DNA of 64,000 nt, taken from CAWEQW01 sp963811365. GTDB taxonomy: Bacteria; Actinomycetota; Actinomycetes; Propionibacteriales; Nocardioidaceae. Positions 20,812-29,536 of this stretch are shown piece after piece. A model generated the notes under the pieces. The model worked only from the letters and a program-made list of their open reading frames with translations, had not been told where the DNA came from and searched no databases. The stretch spans positions 310,001 through 374,000 of the forward strand of contig CAWEQW010000009.1 in the NCBI GenBank assembly GCA_963811365.1, given 5' to 3'. Numbering within the stretch: the stretch's first letter is position 1; each line of letters opens with the position of its first letter. The position numbers and the translations under genes were made by a program.

Positions 20812-22270
20812 CCCGAAGGGCTTCTTGAAGACCGGCCGCCGGGTCGCCGAGCGCCGGCCGGTGGCGGAGCGGGTGCACGACTGGCACGAGGTGTACCCCG
20901 ACGGGGCCGGTCGGTCGCTGCTGCCGATCATCACCGAGCAGGCCGGACGCTGCATGGACTGCGGCATCCCGTTCTGCCACCAGGGCTGCCCGCTCGGGAA
21001 CCTGATCCCGGAGTGGAACGACCTGGTGTGGCGCGACGACTGGGCCGATGCCGTCGAGCGGCTGCACGCCACGAACAACTTCCCGGAGTTCACCGGGCGG
21101 CTCTGCCCGGCGCCCTGTGAGACCGCCTGCGTGCTCGGCATCAACCAGGACCCGGTGACCATCAAGAACGTCGAGGTGGCGATCGCCGACAAGGCCTGGG
21201 ACTCGGGGCTGGTGCGGCCGCAGGCGCCGGAGTGGCTGAGCGGCAGGACGGTCGCGGTCGTCGGCTCCGGACCGGCGGGCCTCGCCGCGGCGCAGCAGCT
21301 GACCCGGGCGGGGCACACCGTGGTGGTCTACGAGCGTGCCGACAGGGTCGGCGGGCTGATGCGCTACGGGATCCCCGAGTTCAAGATGGAGAAGAGGTTC
21401 CTCGACCGGCGGCTGGACCAGATGCGCCGTGAGGGCACGGTGTTCCGGGCCGGCGTCGAGGTCGGCGTGGAGCTGACCGGTGCCGAGCTCCGGGAGCGCT
21501 TCGACGCCGTGGTGCTGGCTGTCGGCGCCACCGTGCCGCGGGACCTGCCGATCCCGGGCCGCGAGCTGGCCGGGATCCACCAGGCCATGGAGTTCCTGCC
21601 GCAGTCCAACCGCGCGGCGCTGGGCGAGACGGTCGACCGCCAGATCACCGCCGCCGGCAGGCACGTCGTGATCATCGGCGGCGGCGACACCGGCGCGGAC
21701 TGCCTCGGCACCTCGCACCGGCAGGGCGCGGCCTCGGTGACCCAGCTGGAGATCATGCCGCAGCCCGGCACGGACCGGCCCGCGAACCAGCCGTGGCCGA
21801 CGTACCCGATGACCTTCCGGGTCTCCTCGGCCCACGAGGAGGGCGGTGAGCGGCTGTACTCCGTGTCCACCCAGGCGTTCCTCGGCGACGAGGACGGGCG
21901 GGTGCGCGCCCTGCGCCTCGCCGAGGTGGAGATGCGCGACGGGCGGTTCGCCGAGGTGGCCGGCACCGAGCACGAGATCCCGGCGGAGCTGGTGCTGTTC
22001 GCGATGGGCTTCACGGGTCCCCAGCAGGAGGGGCTCGTCGAGCAGCTCGGCGTGGAGCTCGACCCGCGTGGCAACGTCTCCCGCGGCGCCGACTACATGT
22101 CGTCGGTGGACGGCGTCTTCGTGGCCGGTGACGCCGGCCGCGGGCAGTCGCTCATCGTGTGGGCGATCGCCGAGGGACGTGCGGCCGCCGCCGCCGTGGA
22201 CCGCCACCTCACCGGGGCCACCACGCTGCCGGCGCCGATCCCGCCCACCGCGCGACCGCTGGTGGTCTGA
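20804..22270 (+). CDS. gltD: GltD, glutamate synthase small subunit
   Basis: FAD/NADPH subunit (488 aa) that feeds electrons to GltB. The N-terminal iron-sulfur Cys residues are present: Cys50, 53, 58 and 62 in CMDCGIPFCHQGCP, and Cys101, 105 and 109 in CPAPCETAC. The FAD fold GSGPAGLAAAQQL and the NADPH fold IIGGGDTGADC follow, and the C-terminus has the GDAGRGQSLIVWAIAEGR signature. The overlap with gltB keeps the subunits in step. Confidence 0.96.
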
Positions 22271-22332
22271 GCCGCGGGCACCACATGTTGGAACGATCCA
22301 GGCCCGCGTGTGGCGACTGGCGAGTAGCCCAG

Positions 22333-22338
22333 TAGGCT
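22333..22338 (+). promoter_or_regulatory. -10 box (TAGGCT) for a probably leaderless pyk transcript
   Basis: TAGGCT ends six bases before the pyk GTG at 22345; no ribosome binding site is visible between. Confidence 0.5.
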
Positions 22339-22344
22339 CGTCGC

Positions 22345-23796
22345 GTGCGTAGAGCAAAGATCGTCTGCACCCTCGGGCCCGCCGTCTCCTCCGCCGAACG
22401 CATCCGCCAGCTGGTGGACGCCGGCATGGACGTGGCACGGATGAACCTCAGCCACGGCACGCATGCCGACCACGAGGAGGTCTACAAGACCGTCCGCACG
22501 GCCGCGGACGACAGCGGCCGCGCCATCGGCGTCTTCGCCGACCTGCAGGGACCCAAGATCCGGCTCGGCACGTTCGTCTCCGGGCCGGTCGAGCTGGTCG
22601 AGGGCGCCGCGTTCACGATCACCACGCGCGACGTACTCGGGGACGTCCGGATCTGCTCCACGACGTACGACGGGCTCCCCGGCGACGTCGCCCCCGGCGA
22701 CCACATCCTGATCGACGACGGCAGGGTGCGCCTCGTGGTCACCTCCGTCGACGACACGGACGTCGAGACCGAGGTCGTGGTGCCGGGCCGGGTCAGCGAC
22801 CACAAGGGCATCAACCTGCCCGGCGTGGCCGTCTCGGTGCCCGCGCTGACCGAGAAGGACAAGGAGGACCTCCGCTGGGCCCTGCACTTGTCGGTGGACT
22901 TCATCGCGCTGAGCTTCGTCCGGTCCGCCAAGGACTTCGACGACGTGCGGGAGATCATGGAGCAGGAAGGCGTCGTGCTCCCCGTGATGGCCAAGATCGA
23001 GAAGCCGCAGGCGATCGACAACATCGAGGAGATCGTCGACGCCTTCGACGGCTTCATGGTGGCCCGCGGCGACCTCGGTGTGGAGTGTCCGCTCGAGGAC
23101 GTGCCCTTCCTGCAGAAGCAGGTCATCGACGTCGCCCGGCGGCACGCCAAGCCGGTGATCGTCGCCACCCAGATGCTGGAGTCGATGATCTCCGCACCCC
23201 GCCCGACCCGCGCGGAGGCCTCCGACGTCGCGAACGCCGTGCTGGACGGCGCCGACGCGGTGATGCTGTCGGGGGAGACGAGCGTCGGCGCCTACCCCAT
23301 CGAGGCCGTCGCCACCATGGCGAGCATCATCGAGTCCACCGAGGACCACGGGCTGGCTCGGATGGCGGCCATCGACTGGCAGCCACGCACGCGGGGTGGT
23401 GTGATCGCGAAGGCTGCGGCCGAGGTGGCCCACCGGGTCGGCGCGAAGTACCTCGTCGCGTTCACCCAGAGCGGCGACTCCGCGCGCCGGCTCTCCCGCT
23501 ACCGCGGGGCCATCCCGATGCTCGCCTTCACCCCGGTCCCGGTGGTGCGCTCCCAGCTGTCGCTGTCATGGGGCGTCGAGACCTTCCTCGGCGAGCCGGT
23601 CGAGCACACCGACGAGATGGTCCGCCAGGTCGACGAGGCGCTGCTCAAGATCGGCCGCGTCGTCGAGGGTGACCTCGTGGTGCTGATCGCCGGCAGCCCG
23701 CCCGGGATCCCGGGCTCGACGAACGCGCTGCGCATCCACCGGATGGGCGACGCGATCAACCAGGTGGCGCCGGCGTACTACCGCCGCGAAGGCTGA
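22345..23796 (+). CDS. pyk: Pyk, pyruvate kinase
   Basis: Glycolytic enzyme (483 aa) that moves phosphate from phosphoenolpyruvate to ADP. The N-terminal RRAKIVCTLGPA strand, MARGDLGVE-type loop (FMVARGDLGVE), catalytic MAKIEKPQAI lysine and ATQMLESMI segment identify it. The C-terminal allosteric domain is complete. GTG at 22345 starts exactly at the conserved N-terminus and is backed by the -10 box. The tandem IS array begins about 70 bases after its stop. Confidence 0.96.
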   Translation: MRRAKIVCTLGPAVSSAERIRQLVDAGMDVARMNLSHGTHADHEEVYKTVRTAADDSGRAIGVFADLQGPKIRLGTFVSGPVELVEGAAFTITTRDVLGDVRICSTTYDGLPGDVAPGDHILIDDGRVRLVVTSVDDTDVETEVVVPGRVSDHKGINLPGVAVSVPALTEKDKEDLRWALHLSVDFIALSFVRSAKDFDDVREIMEQEGVVLPVMAKIEKPQAIDNIEEIVDAFDGFMVARGDLGVECPLEDVPFLQKQVIDVARRHAKPVIVATQMLESMISAPRPTRAEASDVANAVLDGADAVMLSGETSVGAYPIEAVATMASIIESTEDHGLARMAAIDWQPRTRGGVIAKAAAEVAHRVGAKYLVAFTQSGDSARRLSRYRGAIPMLAFTPVPVVRSQLSLSWGVETFLGEPVEHTDEMVRQVDEALLKIGRVVEGDLVVLIAGSPPGIPGSTNALRIHRMGDAINQVAPAYYRREG

Positions 23797-23865
23797 CCCA
23801 CCGCGTCGCTGCGGCTCGGCGCCCACGGAGCCGGTGTCAGCCGGAGCGCCGACAAGATCGCCCAA

Positions 23866-23881
23866 CGCGTGCCCCGGGTGG
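23866..23881. repeat. 16-bp direct repeat flanking the IS array, left copy (tRNA 3'-end sequence)
   Basis: CGCGTGCCCCGGGTGG here is repeated exactly at 25250-25265 (between IS copies 1 and 2) and at 29437-29452, where it is the 3' end of the tRNA gene plus four bases. This is best read as the target-site duplication made when the element inserted at the tRNA. Confidence 0.8.
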
Positions 23882-23883
23882 TG

Positions 23884-23952
23884 TTCTGGTTCAGGACATC
23901 CCGGAGCCATGTCTCAAGACATCCCGGACTGATGTCGCGAGTCATCCCGGAG
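23884..23952. repeat. Three 23-bp iterons at the left end of IS copy 1
   Basis: Three consecutive 23-bp units (23884-23906, 23907-23929, 23930-23952) share the end CATCCCGGA(G/C). The second and third carry a palindrome of the form GATGTC-n4-GACATC. The right end of the IS carries one inverted unit. They lie just before the transposase start, so they are candidates for transposase binding and self-regulation. The other three IS copies have the same set. Confidence 0.75.
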
Positions 23953-23982
23953 TAGCCAGCTGAGCCCCACCAGCGTGCGGGC

Positions 23983-25185
23983 ATGTCACTCACCAGATTG
24001 CTGATCACCGCCGTGGTGGTCGAGAGCCGATCGGTTGCCCACGTCGCCGCCCAGTACGGCGTCTCCCAGTCCTGGCTGTTCGAGCTCGTGGCCCGCTACA
24101 AGGCCGAGGGCGAGGCTGCCTTCGAACCCCGCTCCCGTCGCCCGAAGACGGTTCCGCGGACCACACCCGCCGAGGTCGTCGAGCTGATCCTCGAGCTCCG
24201 CGAGAAGCTGACCGCCACCGGCTTGGACGCCGGACCCGACACCATCAAGTGGCACCTCGAGCACCACCACTCGGTCGCGGTGTCCAGGGCGACGATCTCG
24301 CGCTACCTGACCCGTCACGGCCTGGTTGTCCCGGAGCCGAAGAAGAAGCCGAAGTCGTCCTACATTCGCTTCGCCGCCGAGATGCCCAACGAGACCTGGC
24401 AGAGCGACTTCACCCACTACCGGCTCACCCGCCCCGACGGCCGCCCAAGCGCCGACACCGAGATCCTGACCTGGCTCGACGACTGCTCCCGCTACGCCCT
24501 CTCCGTGACGGCCCACGTCCGGGTCACCGGCCCCATCGTGCTGGCCACCTTCCGCCAAGCCGTTGCAGAACACGGGATCCCCGCCTCCACGCTCACTGAT
24601 AACGGGATGGTGTTCACCACCCGACTCTCCGGCGGCAAGGGTGGCCGCAACCACCTGGAGACCGAACTTCGACGTCTCAACGTGGTCCAGAAGAACGGGC
24701 GACCGAACCACCCCACCACCCAAGGCAAGGTCGAGCGGTTCCAGCAGACACTGAAGAAGTGGCTGCGCGCCCAGCCCGAACAGCCGTCCACGATCGACGA
24801 CCTCCAAGCCCTCCTCGACGCGTTCGCCGAGGAGTACAACGAGCACCGGCCCCACCGGTCCCTGCCGCACCGGGCGACCCCGGCCACCGTCTACACCAGC
24901 CGCCCCAAGGCGGGCCCACAGACCGGCGCGCGCGAGAACGACACCCACGACCGGGTCCGCCACGACCGCATCGACAAAGCCGGCAAGGTCACGCTGCGCT
25001 ACCACGGCCAGCTCTACAGCATCGGCATCGGCCGAACCCACACCGGAACCCGCGTCCTCGTCCTGGCCCAGGACCTCGACATCCGCATCATCGACGCCGC
25101 CACCGGCGAGCTCCTGCGCGAGCTCGTCCTCGACCCATCCAAGCGCTACCAAGGCACCGGCCGACCACCCGGCCCGAGGCGCTGA
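23983..25185 (+). CDS. IS481-family transposase, copy 1
   Basis: Transposase of 400 aa. An N-terminal helix-turn-helix (VAAQYGVSQSWLFELVARYK, residues 21-40) is followed by a second helical DNA-binding region and a DDE integrase core: Asp142 (WQSDFTHY), Asp206 (LTDNGMVF) and Glu251 (QGKVERFQQ). The C-terminal 100 residues form a small beta-rich domain. All catalytic residues are intact. It differs from copy 2 by one residue that I could find (Glu against Ala, from one base near 24935). The three iterons upstream probably control it. Confidence 0.93.
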   Translation: MSLTRLLITAVVVESRSVAHVAAQYGVSQSWLFELVARYKAEGEAAFEPRSRRPKTVPRTTPAEVVELILELREKLTATGLDAGPDTIKWHLEHHHSVAVSRATISRYLTRHGLVVPEPKKKPKSSYIRFAAEMPNETWQSDFTHYRLTRPDGRPSADTEILTWLDDCSRYALSVTAHVRVTGPIVLATFRQAVAEHGIPASTLTDNGMVFTTRLSGGKGGRNHLETELRRLNVVQKNGRPNHPTTQGKVERFQQTLKKWLRAQPEQPSTIDDLQALLDAFAEEYNEHRPHRSLPHRATPATVYTSRPKAGPQTGARENDTHDRVRHDRIDKAGKVTLRYHGQLYSIGIGRTHTGTRVLVLAQDLDIRIIDAATGELLRELVLDPSKRYQGTGRPPGPRR

Positions 25186-25191
25186 AACGAA

Positions 25192-25228
25192 GGAGGGCCG
25201 AACCCACGTCTATTGGGTTCGGCCCTCC
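25192..25228. terminator. 15-bp perfect hairpin after transposase copy 1
   Basis: Arms 25192-25206 and 25214-25228 pair perfectly around a 7-base loop. The same 37-base hairpin is unchanged in all four IS copies (26576-26612, 27982-28018, 29380-29416), even where the transposase gene has decayed. There is no U-tract, so it may stop transcription in both directions or protect the RNA end. Confidence 0.75.
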
Positions 25229-25249
25229 ACGATGTCTTGAGACATCACA

Positions 25250-25265
25250 CGCGTGCCCCGGGTGG
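25250..25265. repeat. 16-bp spacer between IS copies 1 and 2 (exact tRNA-end sequence)
   Basis: An exact copy of the 16-bp repeat at 23866-23881 and 29437-29452 separates IS copies 1 and 2. The other two junctions hold diverged versions: 26634-26650 (17 bp) and 28040-28055 (16 bp), both beginning CGCGTGC. Confidence 0.8.
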
Positions 25266-26633
25266 TGTTCTGGTTCAGGACATCCCGGAGCCATGTCTCA
25301 AGACATCCCGGACTGATGTCGCGAGTCATCCCGGAGTAGCCAGCTGAGCCCCACCAGCGTGCGGGCATGTCACTCACCAGATTGCTGATCACCGCCGTGG
25401 TGGTCGAGAGCCGATCGGTTGCCCACGTCGCCGCCCAGTACGGCGTCTCCCAGTCCTGGCTGTTCGAGCTCGTGGCCCGCTACAAGGCCGAGGGCGAGGC
25501 TGCCTTCGAACCCCGCTCCCGTCGCCCGAAGACGGTTCCGCGGACCACACCCGCCGAGGTCGTCGAGCTGATCCTCGAGCTCCGCGAGAAGCTGACCGCC
25601 ACCGGCTTGGACGCCGGACCCGACACCATCAAGTGGCACCTCGAGCACCACCACTCGGTCGCGGTGTCCAGGGCGACGATCTCGCGCTACCTGACCCGTC
25701 ACGGCCTGGTTGTCCCGGAGCCGAAGAAGAAGCCGAAGTCGTCCTACATTCGCTTCGCCGCCGAGATGCCCAACGAGACCTGGCAGAGCGACTTCACCCA
25801 CTACCGGCTCACCCGCCCCGACGGCCGCCCAAGCGCCGACACCGAGATCCTGACCTGGCTCGACGACTGCTCCCGCTACGCCCTCTCCGTGACGGCCCAC
25901 GTCCGGGTCACCGGCCCCATCGTGCTGGCCACCTTCCGCCAAGCCGTTGCAGAACACGGGATCCCCGCCTCCACGCTCACTGATAACGGGATGGTGTTCA
26001 CCACCCGACTCTCCGGCGGCAAGGGTGGCCGCAACCACCTGGAGACCGAACTTCGACGTCTCAACGTGGTCCAGAAGAACGGGCGACCGAACCACCCCAC
26101 CACCCAAGGCAAGGTCGAGCGGTTCCAGCAGACACTGAAGAAGTGGCTGCGCGCCCAGCCCGAACAGCCGTCCACGATCGACGACCTCCAAGCCCTCCTC
26201 GACGCGTTCGCCGAGGAGTACAACGAGCACCGGCCCCACCGGTCCCTGCCGCACCGGGCGACCCCGGCCACCGTCTACACCAGCCGCCCCAAGGCGGGCC
26301 CACAGACCGGCGCGCGCGCGAACGACACCCACGACCGGGTCCGCCACGACCGCATCGACAAAGCCGGCAAGGTCACGCTGCGCTACCACGGCCAGCTCTA
26401 CAGCATCGGCATCGGCCGAACCCACACCGGAACCCGCGTCCTCGTCCTGGCCCAGGACCTCGACATCCGCATCATCGACGCCGCCACCGGCGAGCTCCTG
26501 CGCGAGCTCGTCCTCGACCCATCCAAGCGCTACCAAGGCACCGGCCGACCACCCGGCCCGAGGCGCTGAAACGAAGGAGGGCCGAACCCACGTCTATTGG
26601 GTTCGGCCCTCCACGATGTCTTGAGACATCACA
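25266..26633 (+). mobile_element. IS481-type insertion sequence, copy 2 (intact)
   Basis: 1368 bp, in direct tandem with copy 1 (unit period 1384 bp including the spacer), with the same ends, iterons and hairpin. Near identity with copy 1 points to very recent duplication or insertion. Confidence 0.88.
25367..26569 (+). CDS. IS481-family transposase, copy 2
   Basis: 400 aa, identical to copy 1 except for Ala where copy 1 has Glu in the linker after the DDE core (codon at about 26318-26320). The helix-turn-helix and the three catalytic acids (Asp142, Asp206, Glu251) are intact, so both copies should be active. The same iterons precede it and the same hairpin follows it. Confidence 0.93.
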   Translation: MSLTRLLITAVVVESRSVAHVAAQYGVSQSWLFELVARYKAEGEAAFEPRSRRPKTVPRTTPAEVVELILELREKLTATGLDAGPDTIKWHLEHHHSVAVSRATISRYLTRHGLVVPEPKKKPKSSYIRFAAEMPNETWQSDFTHYRLTRPDGRPSADTEILTWLDDCSRYALSVTAHVRVTGPIVLATFRQAVAEHGIPASTLTDNGMVFTTRLSGGKGGRNHLETELRRLNVVQKNGRPNHPTTQGKVERFQQTLKKWLRAQPEQPSTIDDLQALLDAFAEEYNEHRPHRSLPHRATPATVYTSRPKAGPQTGARANDTHDRVRHDRIDKAGKVTLRYHGQLYSIGIGRTHTGTRVLVLAQDLDIRIIDAATGELLRELVLDPSKRYQGTGRPPGPRR

Positions 26634-26650
26634 CGCGTGCCGGGCTGCAG

Positions 26651-28039
26651 TGTCCTGGCTCAGGACATCCCGGAGCCATGTCTCAAGACATCCCGGAGTG
26701 ATGTCGCGAGTCATCCCGGAGTGAGCCAGCTCGAGCCCGGCTCCAGCGTGCGGGCATGTCACTCAACCAGATTGCTGATCACCTCCGTGGTGGTCGAGAA
26801 CCGACCGGTCGCGCGACGTCGCCGCCCAGTACGGCGTCTCCCAGTCCTGGCTCTTCGAGCTCGTCGCCCGCTACCAGGCCGAGGGCGAGGCCGCCTTCGA
26901 GCCCCGCTCCCGTCGCCCGACAGACGGTTCCGCGGACCACCACGCCGCCGAGACCGTCGAGCTGATCCTCGAGCTGCGCGAGAAGCTGACCGCCACCGGC
27001 CTGGACGCCGGCCCCGACACCATCAGGTGGCACCTCGAGCACCACCACTCGGTCGCGGTGTCCAGGGCGACGATCTCGCGCTACCTGAACCGTCACGGCC
27101 TGGTGGTCCCGGAGCCGAAGAAGAAGCCCGAAGTCGCTCCTACATCCGCTTCGCCGCCGAGATGCCCAACGAGACCTGGCAGTCCGACTTCACCCACTAC
27201 CGGCTCACCCGCCCCGACGGCCGACCCGAGCGCCGACAGCGAGATCCTGACCTGGCTCGACGACTGCTCCCGCTACGCCCTCTCCGTGACCGCCCACCGT
27301 CCGGGTCACCGGCCCCATCGTGCTGGCCACCTTCCGCCAAACCGTCGCCGAACACGGGATCCCCGCCTCGACGCTCACCGACAACGGGATGGTCTTCACC
27401 ACCCGGCTCTCCCGGCGGCAAGGGTCGGCCGCAACCGCCTCGAGACCGAACTGCGCCGTCTCAACATCGTCCAGAAGAACGGGCGACCGAACCACCCCAC
27501 CACCCAGGGCAAGGTCGAGCGGTTCCAGCAGACGACTGAAGAAGTGGCTCCGCGCACAACCCGAACAGCCCGCCACGATCGACGACCTCCAGGCACTCCT
27601 CGACGCCTTCGTCGAGGAGTACAACGACCACCGGCCCCACCGGTCCCTGCCGCACCGGGCCACCCCGGCGACCGTCTACACCACGCCGCCCCAAGGCGAG
27701 CCCCGAGCACCGGCGACCGCGACGACGACACCCACGACCGAGTCCGCCACGACACGCATCGACAAGGCCGGCAAGATCACCTGGCGCTACCACGGCCAGA
27801 TGTACTCGCATCGGCATCGGCCGAACCCACACCGGAACCCGCGTCATCGTCCTCGCCCAGGACCTCCACATCCGCATCATCGACGCCGCCACCGGCGAAC
27901 TCCTCCGCGAGCTCGTCCTCGACCCATCCAAGCGCTACCAAGGCACCGGCCGACCACCCGGCCCGAGACGCTGAAAACGAAGGAGGGCCGAACCCACGTC
28001 TATTGGGTTCGGCCCTCCGGGATGTCTTGAGACATCACA
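26651..28039 (+). mobile_element. IS481-type insertion sequence, copy 3 (decayed)
   Basis: 1389 bp, 21 bases longer than copies 1 and 2. It keeps the TGT end, the iterons, the hairpin and the right end, but its transposase gene is broken by many single-base insertions. It is separated from copy 2 by a diverged 17-bp spacer and from copy 4 by a diverged 16-bp spacer. Confidence 0.85.
26756..27974 (+). pseudogene. IS481-family transposase, copy 3, broken by multiple +1 frameshifts
   Basis: Aligning by eye with copy 2 shows at least eleven extra single bases spread through the gene, for example near 26767, 26814, 26920, 27130, 27140, 27225, 27300, 27410 and 27530, and no clear single-base deletion. 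Between the shifts the protein sequence is well conserved and most base changes are silent, including the WQSDFTHY and LTDNGMVF catalytic segments. So either the decay is recent or the consensus sequence is poor here. No full-length product can be made. Confidence 0.85.
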
Positions 28040-28055
28040 CGCGTGCGGCGGGCAG

Positions 28056-29436
28056 TGTTCTGGCTCAGGACATCCCGGAGCCATGTCTCAAGACATCCCG
28101 GAGTGATGTCGCGAGTCATCCCGGAGTGAGCCAGTCGCCCCGGTTCCAGCGTCCGGGAATGACACTGAACAGATTGCTGATCACCTCCGTGGTGGTCGAG
28201 AACCGACCGGTGCCGCGATGTCGCCGCCCAGTACGGCGTCTCTGAGTCCTGGCTCTTCGAGCTCCTGGCCCGCTACCAGGCCGAGGGCGAGGCCGCCTTC
28301 GAGCCCCGCTCCCGTCGTCCCGACAGACGTCCCGACCACCACGCCGCCGACACCGTGGAGCTGATCCTCGAGCTGCGCGAGAAGCTGACCGCCACCGGCC
28401 TGGACGCCGGCCCCGACACCATCAGGTGGCACCTCGAGCACCACCACTCGATCGCGGTCTCCAGGGCGACGATCTCGCGCTACCTGACCCGTCACGGCCT
28501 GGTGGTCCCGGAGCCGAAGAAGAAGCCGAAGTCCTCCTACATCCGCTTCGCCGCCGAGATGCCCAACGAGACCTGGCAGTCCGACTTCACCCACTACCGA
28601 CTCACCCGCCCCGACGGCCGACCCGAGCGCCGACAGCGAGATCCTGACCTGGCTCGACGACTGCTCCCGCTACGCCCTCTCGGTGACGGCCCACCGACCG
28701 GGTCACCGGCCCCATCGTGCTGGCCACCTTCCGCGAAGCCGTTGCCGAACACGGGATTCCCGCCTCGACGCTCACCGACAACGGCATGGTCTTCACCACC
28801 AGACTCTCCCAGCGGCAAGAGGCCGGCACGCAACGGCCTGGAGACCGAACTGCGCCGTCTCAACATCGTCCAGAAGAACGGGCGACCGAACCACCCCACC
28901 ACCCAGGGCAAGGTCGAGCGGTTCCAGCAGACACTGAAGAAGTGGCTGCGCGCCCAGTCCGAACAGCCGTCCACGATCGACGACCTCCAGGCCCTCCTCG
29001 ACGCCTTCGTCGAGGAGTACAACGACCACCGGCCGCACCGGTCCCTGCCGCACCGGGCGACCCCGGCGACCGTCTACACCACCCGCCCCAAGGCGAGCCC
29101 CGAGCACCGGCGACGCGCGACGAACGACACCCACGACCGGGTCCGCTACGACACGCATCGACAAGGCCGGCAAGATCACGCTGGCGCTACCACGGCCAGC
29201 TCTACACCATCGGCATCGGCCGAACCCACACCGGAACCCGCGTCCTCGTCCTGGCCCAGGACCTCGAGATCCGGATCATCGACGCCGCCACCGGCGAACT
29301 CCTGCGCGAGCTCGTCCTCGACACATCCAAGCGCTACCAAGGCACCGGCCGACCACCCGGCCCGAGGCGCTGAAACGAAGGAGGGCCGAACCCACGTCTA
29401 TTGGGTTCGGCCCTCCACGATGTCTGAGACATCACA
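28056..29436 (+). mobile_element. IS481-type insertion sequence, copy 4 (decayed)
   Basis: 1381 bp, 13 bases longer than the intact copies; one base is missing in the right end (TGTCTGAGACATC). It directly abuts the 16-bp repeat that forms the tRNA 3' end. The transposase gene is frameshifted. Confidence 0.85.
28159..29373 (+). pseudogene. IS481-family transposase, copy 4, frameshifted
   Basis: The gene is broken by insertions, several at the same places as in copy 3 (near 28210, 28626, 28694 and 29152), others unique (near 28810 and 29180). The middle part from the second helical domain to the first catalytic Asp (about 28355-28620) still reads well, and a long open frame runs on out of register. 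Shared insertions suggest copies 3 and 4 descend from one already damaged copy, unless both reflect the same sequencing artefact. Confidence 0.82.
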
Positions 29437-29452
29437 CGCGTGCCCCGGGTGG
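29437..29452. repeat. 16-bp direct repeat flanking the IS array, right copy (within the tRNA 3' end)
   Basis: The same 16 bases as at 23866-23881. Here they cover four bases beyond the tRNA, the discriminator, the 3' acceptor strand and four bases of the T stem. Confidence 0.8.
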
Positions 29453-29513
29453 GATTCGAACCCACACTGCATGGTGTTTGAGACCATCTTCTCTACCGTT
29501 GGAATACCGGGGC
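29441..29513 (-). tRNA. tRNA with CAA anticodon (Leu by anticodon), class I body
   Basis: The minus strand folds into a 73-nt cloverleaf. The acceptor stem is GCCCCGG/CCGGGGC (7 bp), the anticodon stem is ATGGT/ACCAT with loop CTCAAAC (anticodon CAA, which reads UUG), and the T arm is GTGGG-TTCGAAT-CCCAC with the usual loop. The discriminator base is A and CCA is not encoded. The D stem has three pairs. The variable loop is only five bases (GCAGT), whereas bacterial leucine tRNAs have a long variable arm. The IS array abuts its 3' end and the target duplication keeps the gene whole. Confidence 0.85.
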
Positions 29514-29536
29514 TGGCCGCGGACCACCGTACCGGA

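Larger units (their letters stand above)
23882..25249 (+). mobile_element. IS481-type insertion sequence, copy 1 (intact)
   Basis: Element of 1368 bp running from TGTTCTGG to GACATCACA. The outer 25 bases of the two ends pair as imperfect inverted repeats (18 of 25) and begin with TGT, as in the IS481 family. It holds one transposase and a strong hairpin after it. Copy 2 follows after exactly 16 bp, in the same orientation. The boundaries come from where copies 1 and 2 stop matching pyk and tRNA flanks. Confidence 0.88.

Noticed and set aside
26756..29373. Programmed frameshifting in IS copies 3 and 4
   Set aside because: There are ten or more shifts per gene without slippery sequences, and copies 1 and 2 need none.
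23866..29452. Integrative element (att sites at a tRNA)
   Set aside because: The direct repeats at the tRNA end look like att sites, but no integrase or element genes lie between them, only IS copies, and IS junctions explain the repeats.
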